Assembly: GCA_016946835.1 (NCBI GenBank)
Contig: JACVTC010000023.1
Span: forward strand, 535,001 to 599,000
Direction of reading: 5' to 3'
Origin: Neocallimastix lanati (nom. inval.)
Lineage: Eukaryota > Neocallimastigomycota > Neocallimastigomycetes > Neocallimastigales > Neocallimastigaceae
DNA: 64,000 bases
The notes beneath the pieces were generated by a model. It saw only the letters and a program-made list of their open reading frames with translations, was not told the DNA's origin and did no database searches. Positions 35,524 to 53,539 of the stretch are shown here, in pieces. The translations under genes were made by a program, and so were the position numbers. Numbering within the stretch: position 1 is the first letter of the stretch; every line of letters starts with the position of its first letter.

Positions 35524-38009
35524 AAAATAAATTATTTATATAATTGAAAGATTCTGATGCATTATTTGTAATATGTTCCATATTTGTTATAATAAATCCA
35601 ATAATCCAATTTTTATAAATATTTATATAGTTTTTTTTTTTTTTTTTTAAAAAAATATTAATATTTTTTTTAATTATATATTTGGAGAATTACTGCTACA
35701 AAAAATGTATAATATATTTAAATAATTAATGTATGTGATACAAGCGCCATAAAACATTTACATAACAAATTATACATTAATAGTTTTTTTTAATATAATA
35801 AATAAATTAATTAAAGTAATTTTAAATTAACAAAACTATCTATGATATTGAACTTTATTATTTCTAACAATATTTAATCAGTTTAATTATATAGTATTTT
35901 TAAGAAAATATATTTATTTTTTTTATTTTAATAATTAACAACAGTTTATTTATTTATTTATATGTATATAATTGTATTAAAAATATTAAAAAATTTATGG
36001 CGTCAAATTACAACAATGTTAACACCACATTGGGAAATGCGATTTTCTGAAATGTACCTCATCCTTAATTGTATTTTCTGATTAATTAATTAATTGAAAT
36101 ATATATAAAAATTGTTATATTTTTTTTAAATTGAATTTTATCTTTTAATGTATTATTCATTACTTTAGTACTGCATTAATTAAAATTTTAATTTTATATA
36201 TAAATTAATTGAATTTATTTATAAATCATATTAGTTTTATATATATATATATATATATTTTTTTTTTTTTATAATTATAGTTCCTTCTACTCATTGTTAA
36301 TGTATTATATTATATTAAAATCATGACAAAATAATTTATTAAAATAGAATTATTTTTAATAGATTATTATCTTTTTGCATCTAGTTATTTTTTTCTCTTT
36401 TATAGCATATACGATTACGATGATAGCTTTCAATATATTCAAATGTTATTAAAAACTAGTTTACAACCAATTTATAATCTTTAATATGAAAATAATAAAA
36501 GAGGATTTCTTATATTATTTAATAAATAACTAAATTATATATATATGATATATAAATGAATTAAATTGATATATAAACAATATACAAACAAATTAATCTA
36601 TATCATATTTAGAAAAATTAAGAACATGAAGCATCTATGAACAAATCATTTATCATTTTTTTCTAAAAATACTGGTTAGAAAATTATTAAATAAAAAATA
36701 TGTTTGAATAAAAAAAATATATGATAATGATTTTAGCAAAATGAAAAAAAAAATAAAAAAAATAAAAAAAAAAATAAAAATTAAAATTAAAATAAAAATT
36801 ATATTTATTATAGTATTCTATTTTAATATATATTGTTAAAAATATTTTGTTAAATTTTATTTATAATGTGAATTAATAAATTAAAATTGATTTTATACTA
36901 AAAAAAAAATTTTCTTTATGAAATTTATAAAAAAAAAAAAAAAAAAAAGGTTTGAAAGATTAATATTTAAATTCTCTTCATTAATCTGCTTTCATTAAGA
37001 AATTTTCTTTAACATTTTCTCAAGAAGTTTCAATAATTGAAATAAAGGGCAGACTTGTATTTTAATTTATATTTAAACATATTTCAACGAGGATTTAATG
37101 ATAAATTTTTAACAAATGAAAGATCATCTATAATTTATTTTCAAAGTTTTTTAACTTTAATATAAAAAATATTTAATATAATATATTAATATTTATCTAC
37201 TTTCTTTTTTATATATAATAATTTCAATTCATTTTATTTCTTTTTTTAATGATTTGTATTCAAACATCTTTTTTATGTAGAAAAGTTTAAAGAGTGAATG
37301 GTTCTTTTTCTATTATTAAATAATAAAAAATATTTTTCCTTTATAAAAATATATTTTAGATAATATTGTTATTATATACAAATAGAATTACTTTTATAGT
37401 AAAATAATTAATTCATACACTATAAAAAATAATATTCATTGCTATTGTATAATATGTTCCAATGCATTTCTTAAAGTGTATATATTAAATAAAATGTAAT
37501 TATAAAAAAATATTAATTATATTTAATTTATATATAAATTTATATATATATAAAATTTTAAATTAAAAAATAAAATTTGATAATTATTTTATATTTTTTT
37601 TTTAAAAATTTATAATAAAATTTTTTTTAATATTTTATTATTAATTATTGATCAATGTATCATCCATATTTTTAATAAATAAATTAAAACATTTTTATTG
37701 TATTAATATGAAGATTAAGATTTTTTAATAAAAAAAAAAAAAATTTGGACATAATTTAAAATTTTTTAATTAAATGAATAAATAAAAAATAAATAAAAAA
37801 TAAATAAAAAATATATATTTATATACTTTTTTTTTTTTTTTAATTTTTATAAAATAGTCAAAATTTCCACATTTAGTATCTTGGAAAAATAATAATTTTT
37901 TGAATTTAATATATTTATTAATAAAAAAAATTAATTCGTTATAAATTATTTTATCTTTAATAGTACTATTTTTTCTTTTCTTTTTCTTTTCTTTTTTTTT
38001 AAATATAAG
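35306..38009. other. A+T-rich intergenic DNA upstream of the exonuclease gene
   Basis: Poly(T) at 35489-35522, poly(A) runs and TA repeats. A GC-richer patch at 35995-36080 is not recognisable as protein or RNA. A T/C-rich tract (37971-38000) lies directly before the exonuclease start codon. Confidence 0.5.
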
Positions 38010-44158
<6,149 letters not shown>

Positions 44159-44524
44159 ATATAATTATATTTATATAATATATATAAAAAACTATGAAAA
44201 TAATTATATATATTATTAAATATATTAAAAATATATTAATTTTTATTTTATTATAGCAACTGTATTGGAAAAAATAGGAATTAATTTTTATTTATTTTTA
44301 TAATTAACATTGTATTTTACATAAATTTTGATAAAGTATATGAGGATGAGGATGTGTTGAATATTAATCATTTTTTTTTTTTTTTTTATATATATATATG
44401 ATTATATTTTTTTTTAAATAAAAAAATTTATTAATAAAATAATATTCATGTAACAAATTAATAAATAATGTATTTAATATATTTATATTTGGATTATTAA
44501 TATTTTAATAATAAAATTTTCATT

Positions 44525-44556
<32 letters not shown>

Positions 44557-45553
44557 TTTATACTATTATAAATAATAATAATATTTAATAATAATAACAT
44601 TGATAAATATTAAATATATATTTGTTATTATTAATTAATATAGTAATAATTAATTTTTAATAGAAACAAAAGTAAATAAAAAACACCCTTTTATTTTTTA
44701 TTTTTTATTTTATCTTATTTTTATTTTTATTTATATTAATATATTTTTGAAACTTATTGGACTTAATGATTTTGTATATCATTTATTTTTAAATTTTTTA
44801 AATAATTACAAAAAATTTTTAATAATTATCAATTTGGCAGTAAATAAATTTGAATCAATCATTTAATATATAATAAACTATAAATAATAGAAGTATATAT
44901 ATATTTACTTAAATAATAATAATGCACAATCACAATAATATAATATGTTATATTAGCATTAAAAAATATATATATAAATAAAAACTATTTTTAAATAATT
45001 TTTCCACAACTAATAAAATAAACGTTTATATATATATATATATTCTTTTATTTTTATTATTAAAATTCTCTATAAGAGGAATTAGATATTTTAAATATTA
45101 TAAATTATTAATTAAAGAAATTACTTTTAATTTTATCATTAGTTAATTCTTAACGAAATTATTGTTTAAAATACTATAATAATTAGTTTATTTTAAAGAA
45201 ATCATAATAATAAATATTAATAACTATTTTATTTTAAAGCAAATTAAAATAGGATTAATTTTTTTTTTTTTTTTAGTTTTTTAACAAGTAAACAATCATG
45301 ATGCAATATGTAATCAATATATTTTTTATTATTATTAATTTTTTATTTTCTCATATTTCTTTTATTATTATTATTATTTTTTTATTATAATTAATTCAAA
45401 AAGAAACAAATTTTAATTATTATGAAATTAATAATTAAAGAAATTACTTTTTGCTAAATAATTAATTAAATATAATGTCACTGTTAATACAATATTAGCT
45501 AATATTAATGATTGTTTTTTTTTATTCATATTTTAAAAATTTGAAAGATCATA

Positions 45554-45609
<56 letters not shown>

Positions 45610-47099
45610 GATAGTTTAAAAAGATTTTCTTCACAGATGAGCAATTATGACATAACAAAAAAAAAAAAAAAAGTTATATATGTTATTATTTTTATTATTA
45701 TTATAATATTTTTTTAATATTTATTTAAATTTTATTTATAGTATTAACATTAAATATTATTATAGATTTAATCATTTTTTATATTTTTTTGCGGATAATG
45801 GTCCATTAGTAAATTGAGTTTTAAATTTATACGAATAAAAAATTATAATAAATTTTATATTTACATTTAAATAGTTTGATACAGAAGTAAATAATTATTT
45901 ATGAAAATATTTAAATATATGTCTTTTTATCAAATTATTTCAAATCATTTATATATAAAAAAAAATTCAATTAAATTTTGTAATAATATAATCTACATTA
46001 ATTACAATATATATATAATCAATGAAACTTTTGATGAAGAAAAGTCATCTTTAAAGTATTAAATACTTTATAAAGAATTGTATACTTTCATTCGTCTGAG
46101 AGATGATTAATCTTCATTAAAGAAATTAAGAAAATGTAATTGTCAAGAAGTATAAAAAAAAATTCAATTATGAAAAAAATTAAGAATAAATATTTATGAA
46201 TAAAAAGTTAACATTTAATTATATTTTAATATAATTAATATTATATTTTTTTATAGCAATTACATAAATATACATTATATAAAATATTTTTAATATTTAT
46301 ATTCTATTTATCATTTATCATTTATTATTTATTATTTATTATTTATTATTTATTATTTATTATTTATTATTTATTATTTATTATTTATTATTTATTATTT
46401 ATTATTTATTATTTATTATTTATTACTTAATTATTTATTATTTATTATTTATTATTTATTATTTATTATTTATTACTTAATTATTTATTATTTATTATTT
46501 ATTATTTATTATTTATTATTTATTATTTATTATTCAATTATTTATTATTCAATTATTTATTATTTATTATTTATTATTTATTATTTTGTTTATTAATTGT
46601 TATTTTATTTCTTCATAAAAAATAATAATAATTATCAAAATTTGCGGATTTTGATCCTCCACATGAATGATTAGTAATTTAATAAATCATTGATTTTTTA
46701 TTATGAAAAAATTAATATATAAATTTTTATATTTATTAATTGAAATATATATAAATTTTTTTTTTTTTTGAAAATCTTTATTAAAATTTTTTATTGTTTA
46801 ATTACTAATAATTAAACTTTAATTTATAATAAATTTAACAGTAGTAATTAAGTTTTAATATATATTAAAATTACAATATGATAAAATATATTAAATTTTA
46901 AATATTTTTTTTTTTTTTTAAAAAAAATAAAAATAAAAATAAAAATAAAAAAAAAAAAATAAAAAAAAATAAATACCCTACATTTTCTCTATTTAGAAAA
47001 TACAAAAAAAAAAATAAAAAATTTTATTAAAAAATTTTTTTTCTAAAATTTGTAAATATATAAAATAGATAAATAAATAAATAAATATATATATATAAA
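44159..47099. other. A+T-rich intergenic DNA
   Basis: Contains a GAGGATGAGGATG patch (44341-44355), poly(A) at 44531-44556, poly(T) near 45571-45608 and the heptamer array listed separately. The open frame 45508-45717 is low complexity. A phrase at 45790-45812 translates as ADNGPLVN, like a scrap of an integrase core, but is too short to call. Confidence 0.5.
46311..46588. repeat. (TTATTTA)n heptanucleotide satellite
   Basis: Roughly 38 units of the 7-mer TTATTTA in one orientation, broken four times by TTACTTAATTA- or TTCAATTA-type variants. Two of the breaks recur at a regular spacing near 46425 and 46477, which suggests a higher-order unit of about 52 bp. Confidence 0.9.
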
Positions 47100-48026
47100 A
47101 TGATTGAAGTTGCCCAAAGTTCAGATTGTAAAAATAAAAATCTATTTAAGATTCAAAAACCACAAATAAAAACTATAAATGTTATTGAAAATAAAATGTA
47201 TGATGAAGAAAGAGCTCTCTATAACGTTAAAGACACGCATGTAAAGAGTTGTACCTTTGCAGGTCCAAAAGATGGTGAATCTGTGTTAAAGGAATCAAGA
47301 AATATTATTGTAGAATCCTGTAAATTCTCCTTAAGGTATCCATTATGGCATTGTCAAAAGTATATCTTAAAAGATTCAAAATTAGATGATAAGACTAGAG
47401 CTCCAATTTGGTATGCAAATGATGGATATATTGATAATTGTACAGTTGAATCAGTTAAATGTTTAAGAGAATGTCAAAATACTATTATTAATAATAGTAC
47501 TATTAATTCGGAAGAATTTGGATGGAAATGTAATAATATTGAAATTAATAACAGTACTATTAATTCAATGTACATGCTATTTGACACCAATAATGTAAAA
47601 ATTAATAAAATAAAATTTACAGGAAAGTATTCATTCCAATATATGGAAAATTTAACAATTACAGACTCTTATCTTGATACTAAGGATGCCTTTTGGCATA
47701 GTAAGAATGTTACCGTTAAAGATAGTATTGTTAAGGGTGAATATTTAGCATGGTTCTCTGAAGGATTAACTTTAATTAATTGCAAAATTATAGGAACTCA
47801 ACCTCTTTGTTATTGTAAGAACTTAAAATTAATCAATTGTACTATGGAAAATACAGATTTATCTTTTGAATATTCTGAAGTAGAAGCCACTATTAATGGT
47901 CATGTTGATTCTATTAAAAATCCTAAGTCTGGTAATATTACTGTTGATAGTGTTGGAGAAATTATACTAGAGGAATCTATTATGGAAAGTAATGCAAAGA
48001 TTACAGTTAAAAATGAATCAAAATAG
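47100..48026 (+). CDS. DUF3737 family protein, bacterial-type beta-helix, probable horizontal transfer
   Basis: A 308-aa intronless frame. Almost its whole length matches my memory of the DUF3737 family of Firmicutes and other gut bacteria, including YDEERALYNVKDTHVKSCTF, AGPKDGESVLKESRNI, CKFSLRYPLWHCQ, RAPIWYANDG, FGWKC and YLDTKDAFWHSKNVTVKDS. Short repeats of the form NxxIxNSxI / LxLINCxI, with regularly spaced Asn and Cys, imply a right-handed parallel beta-helix like pectate-lyase folds. No catalytic site or function is established. There is no signal peptide, so the protein should be cytosolic. Compared with bacterial relatives it has a short extra N-terminus (about 30 aa). Its A/T-rich codons match the host, so transfer is not recent or codons have ameliorated. 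Confidence 0.9.
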   Translation: MIEVAQSSDCKNKNLFKIQKPQIKTINVIENKMYDEERALYNVKDTHVKSCTFAGPKDGESVLKESRNIIVESCKFSLRYPLWHCQKYILKDSKLDDKTRAPIWYANDGYIDNCTVESVKCLRECQNTIINNSTINSEEFGWKCNNIEINNSTINSMYMLFDTNNVKINKIKFTGKYSFQYMENLTITDSYLDTKDAFWHSKNVTVKDSIVKGEYLAWFSEGLTLINCKIIGTQPLCYCKNLKLINCTMENTDLSFEYSEVEATINGHVDSIKNPKSGNITVDSVGEIILEESIMESNAKITVKNESK

Positions 48027-49814
48027 TTTAATAAAAAATATAATAATAGTTCATTGTAATATACCCATTATGAAAGGATAAAAGAAGATCTATAATTATA
48101 AAAAAAAAGTAGTTTAAAGTGTTATAAGAAAAAATATATATATAAATAAATTTATATATAAAAATATTATATTTAATAACAATAGTTTTTTATTTATTAT
48201 TTTTATATTTTTTAAAACATTTTTTTTTTCTATCTCTAAATTTTTGAAAAACCGAATAACAAATTAATAATAATTAATTAATATATATATATATAATAAT
48301 ACTAATACTAATACTAATATAAATAATTAAAAATTTTATAAAACGTTTTTATTTGTTATAATTACAAATTTTCAATTTATTTATATGTTACAATATTATT
48401 GATTCATATTTCAATGCAAATATTTAAATTTATATATTAATAAAAATAAAATACATATAAAAATTATAATACTCATATAATTTTTTTTTTTTTTTGATGA
48501 TGATATATATATAGAATATAATCTTTACTCATTATTATTATTTTTTATAAAAAGAAGTTGTGTAAAAAAAAAAGTATATATAATAAATTTTTATTAAATT
48601 ATGAACATTTTTGAAACATTATAGGATTTAATAATAGTAATTGGATGAAAATTTTACTATTTAAGGAAAGCTCAAATCCATAATAAGAACGCGACTAATC
48701 CCTTAAAATCGCGTGAATTTGTCTGTAATAATAGTTTTTGTTCTCTATTAAAATTTTTATTATTAGCATAAAATTCAGATTTAAATAATTTTTTAAATTT
48801 ATAATTGTCCGTTCCATAACTCTAATTTTTAGATATCATTGAACTTCAAAATAGATCAAGTTTTTAAGAAATGAAAATCATATACTTATTAAATTACATA
48901 ATTTAAATTTTGAAATGGAGATAAAATCAATTTAATGATAAAAACTTTTTCTATTATTACTCAATAGTATTAGTATAAATGGCAACATCTTTTTTTTTTT
49001 TTTTTTTTTTTTAATATTAATATAAATTTTAATATTTAAGGTAATATGGTGTAAAACAGGTGAAAGAAATGGAATTGGCCAAAACATATTCTTTTTTATT
49101 TATTTTAAATGTTTTAAATCATTTTTTTTTTTAAATTTGCTCTATTTTGCTTTGTTACGTTTAATGTTTAATAATAAGAATATGAATAATTATAAAAATA
49201 ATAATAATATTATTATGATAATATTATTACAACAGCAATAATAGCAATACTAATAATAATATAATTGTAATAGTAATAATAATAATAGTAATAATAATAT
49301 AATATTGATAAAGATAATAATGTTAACTACCAAAATACTTCAATGATTTTTATATTACACTTTTTAAAAATTTTAATCCTTTTTTAAAATAATAAATAAT
49401 TAATTAATATTAAAGTATTGTTCTAATAATAATAATGAAAATAATCATCCGTCTTAAAAAACATTATATTGAACCTAATAAATAAAAATTTTTGTACAAA
49501 TATTTTTTTTTTTTTTTTAAAAAAAAAAATATAATTTTTTATTTATTTATTTAATTGTATAAATATAAATTAAAAAAAAATATTAAAATTGAAAATAGTA
49601 TATTATTGTTTTATTATTACTAAAAATTAAATTTACATACTCTTTTATTTTAATATATATAGTAATTATAAATTATTTATATATATATATATATTTTTTA
49701 TTATTATTAAAAATTATTATTATATAAATAGGATCTTTATTTTATAAGATATATATTTGTTTGAGTGTTTATTCATTTATTTATTCCTTATATTATATTA
49801 TATTATTCATTTAT
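48027..49814. other. A+T-rich convergent intergenic DNA
   Basis: Lies between the ends of DUF3737 and the xylanase. It contains poly(T), AAT-rich DNA (49195-49320), and an isolated GC-bearing inverted repeat, ACGCGA (48689-48694) and TCGCGT (48709-48714). No gene is supported. Confidence 0.5.
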
Positions 49815-52800
49815 TTAAAAGGAAACACCACACCATTGACCATTGCTATTGACACCCCATTTGTGATCATCTTCAAAGATAACTTCATTATCTGGACAGC
49901 AAGAGTAACCAATTGTACTAAATTCACATTTTTCACTAGCTTTAACAATACCACACCAGTGATCATCTTCATAACCCCAACTTCCATTTTCATCAACAGT
50001 ATAGATAACGTTAGCATCTTCACAACATGGATAACCTAACTTGGTAGACCAGCATTGGTCTTCTTTATCTTCAATAATACCACACCAGTAATCATCTTCA
50101 ACACCCCAATTACCATCAGCATCTTCATAGACAACAGTCTTAGTAGTCTTACAACAGTTGAAACCTAATTTAGCAGCCCAACAATTTTCATCAACTGGTT
50201 CTTCTTTTGGATCTTCTTTAGGATCTTCTTTTGGTTCTTCTTCAGTTTCTGGTGAAGCAATAAAGTAAACATCATTAAGATAAAGAGTAAGACCGTTGTT
50301 GGCAACATCTTGAATAGTAATTCTATCATACTTTTCTGCAGTTGGAGCAGTAACTTTAGCCTTGTATTGAGTCATTTCAGTGTCAGAAATATCTTTAAAG
50401 TTACCCATATTAACGTATTCTTCAGCAGTAGTATGGAATAAAACTTGAAGGTTAGCATTGGTATCGTTAACCTTAGCTTTGAAATATAAAGTACCAGCAC
50501 CAAATTGAACACTGTCACTTCTCTTAAAGGAAACACCACCATAAGTATCAGCGGTAATATAGTTTACAAAGTTACCATCTTCATCAAATTCAGAATCTTC
50601 AACACCCCATGACCAGTTTTGCCATTTACCATCAATCATGAATTCACCTTCCTTAATAATATCGTATCTTTTACCTTCTGAATCAGATGGAGTTGATTCA
50701 GCTGGAGTAGTAGAAGCTTCAGCTGGAGTAAGGTAGAAGTTGTTAATAGTTAAAGTAATAGCTTTACCCCAAGCATCTTGAACCGAAATTCTATCGTAGG
50801 TAGCACCTTCAGTAGCGGTAACATCAACATCATAAGCTTTAAGTTCATCGGAGTAAGCATCTTCAATAGTTTCAAGTGTAATTTGTTCATCATCCTTAGT
50901 GTGGACAATAATCTTAACTGGAGCACCTTCCTTATCAGACTTTAATTCAATATGTATCTTACCAGCACTGAATTCCTTATCACCATGAACAGAAAATGCA
51001 CCATACTTTTCTTCTTCGAAGAGAGCAACAACATTACCTTCTTCATCAATATCAACAGATTCATAACCCCAAGACCAATTAGCCCATCCTGGTTCAATCA
51101 TGAAACCTTCTGGTTTAACTATGTAGCTGGCTTTTGCAGTAGAAGAACCAGATCCAGATCCAGATCCAGATGGCTTGTCAGAAGAACTAGAAGAAGAAGT
51201 AAAGTAGAAATTGTTCATAGTAATAGTAAGTGCCTTACCCCATGCATCTTGAACAGAAATTCTATTGTAGGTATCACCTTCAGCAGCTGGAACATCAACA
51301 TCGTAAGCCTTAAGTTCATCAGAGTAAGCATCTTCAATAGTTTCAACAGTAACTTGCTCATCACCAGTAGTGTGAACAATAATTTTAACTGGAGCACCTT
51401 CTTTGTCGGATTTTAATTCAATGTGGATCTTTCCGGCATTGAATTCCTTGTCAGTGTGAAGAGAGAAGGCACCATATTTATCTTCTTCTAATACTGCAAC
51501 AACATTACCGTCATCATCGACTTCAACAGACTCATAGTTCCAAGACCAATTACTCCAAGCTGGGTCAATCATAAAGGTTTCTGGCTTAATTAAATAATTA
51601 GCTTCGGCGGCAGCTGGTGCATCTGAAGTTGGCTTAGATGGTCTTTCAGTATTAGTTGGAATTGGGTAAGTAGCATCAGCTGGTAATTTATCGATAACGT
51701 AATCTAACATGTCAAAGTAAATGTCCTTTGGATACATATCTTCATCGAAAATAAGTGGTTCGTTTTCAGCACCAACCCATGATTCAGAATCGTAAGCACC
51801 CCAAACAGTGAAGACTTTACAGTTTTCATGATCGAAACAAGCTTTGAAGATGTTCATGTATACCTTCCTTTGATCATCATGAGTTTTACAGTTCTCCATT
51901 TTAACATCAATTTCAGTAACATGAACTTCAACACCAATTTCTTCATACTGAGAAATTAATTTAGTAAGTTCTTCGTAATTTGGAGTCCAATTACAAGAAA
52001 TGTGCATTTGTAAACCAACACCATCGATTGGAACACCGTTTTCTTTCATGGATTTAATGTATTGGAATACAGCACCAGTCTTACCACCGAAGTTTCCACC
52101 ATTAGCTTCAGCATTATAATCATTGTAAATTAATTTAACATTTTCATTAGTGTGTTCACGAGCAAGTTTGAAGATATCTTCAGTATAGGTATCCCAACCC
52201 TTAAATTCATTACTAGTATCGGATCCGGTACGTAATTTAATATTTTCTGGGGTAGAATCATCGGTAACTGATTCATTAATAACATCCCAGTAAATGATAT
52301 CTTCTTCATCCTTGTAATGATCTAAAACCTTTGTAATGTAGTCAAGAATGTATTCCTTAACTTCTTCTGGGTCTTTACCATCGTAAGCACTCTTAAACCA
52401 ACTCTATATATTCCATATTTTAATAATAATAATTTTTTTTTTTTTAAAAAAAAAAATTAAACCAAATTAATAACAAGAAATAAAATATATCACTTAACAA
52501 TAATATATAATTATATATAAAAATAAATTATAGAGAGCTTACTGGAGAATTAGCTGGCCAGAAAAGATTGTGACCACGGTACTTAGCACCTTGTTTCTTA
52601 GCAAAAGCAATAGATTCATCACAAGCCTTAGTGTTGAAAGTTTCAGATCCATTTATAGTATAGAATTTACATTCGTTACCACCAACTTTAATATTTATAA
52701 ATTTAAAATAATGTAAATTAACATATTAAAATTTCAATAATTAAATTTAAAAACATTTCAATTAAATATTTTATTATTATTATTATTATTATTATAATTA

Positions 52801-53539
52801 TTACACTAAAAATAATAAAATAAAAAATATATACATATATATATAATTTCAACTATATATCTTAATATTCAATTCTAAATTCTAAATTTATATTTCTTTC
52901 TTTTTTCTTTTATAAATATAAAAATAATTTAAATTACTACTTTAAAATTTATATAATTGAATATAAAATCATTTCATTTAAATATTATTATCATTATCAT
53001 TATTACTACAAAATTAATATATATATATAATTTCAATTTTATATTTTAATATTCAATTCTAATTATTAAATTTCTATTTTCTTTTTTTTTCAATTTAAAT
53101 ATAAAAATAATTGAATATAAAATCAATTCCTTTAAATATTATTATCATTATCTTTATTACTATAAAAATAATATATATATATATAATTTTCAATTTTATA
53201 TTTTAATATTCAATTCTAATTATTAAATTTCTATTTTTTTTTTTCTTTTTAATTTAAAAATAAAAATAAAATTTTTTTTTTTTTCATTCTATTTTTTCCT
53301 TAATTTAAAAATTATTTTTGATAAAAATTATTACCTTCTAAATTAAAAGTTGACATGATATCTTTGTATTTTGGGTTAGCAAAGAAAGTTTTTTGAGTTG
53401 CAACACCAAAATAGAAATCTGGTCTGACTTGTTGAATAACGTCAGACATTTTAATCCAATATGGATCTCTCTTTGTAAGGTCTGCATTTACAGCTGCTGT
53501 TAAAGCTAAAATACCAATTTTCTTTAAATAAGATCTCAT
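49815..53539 (-). CDS. Cellulosomal endo-1,4-beta-xylanase: GH10, three CBM29-like modules, three fungal dockerins
   Basis: Three exons: 53539-53335, 52685-52543 and 52403-49815 (introns 649 and 139 bp, phases kept), giving 978 aa. A signal peptide covers about residues 1-19. The GH10 barrel (about 25-365) cuts xylan internally with retention. The acid/base is Glu160 in WDVINES and the nucleophile is Glu280 in VTEID. A Pro/Thr linker leads to three beta-sandwich modules at about 384-525, 541-675 and 693-830. They carry the NWSW aromatic pair, the KYGAFS motif and the VQDAWG-like ending of CBM29, a family described from the Piromyces NCP1 protein that binds cellulose and mannan. After a Pro/Glu/Asp linker come three Cys-rich CBM10-type dockerins (about 855-978, each with CC and WCG). 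They would attach the enzyme to fungal cellulosomes. Secreted. Confidence 0.95.

Noticed and set aside
46311-46588. Regular short repeats that could suggest a CRISPR-like array
   Set aside because: The unit is a 7-bp satellite with no unique spacers, in a eukaryotic genome.
49761-50039. Plus-strand open frame of 92 codons
   Set aside because: It is antisense to the dockerin-coding end of the xylanase.
50952-51416. Plus-strand open frame of 154 codons
   Set aside because: It is antisense to the CBM29-like modules of the xylanase, whose frame has clear homology and splice support.
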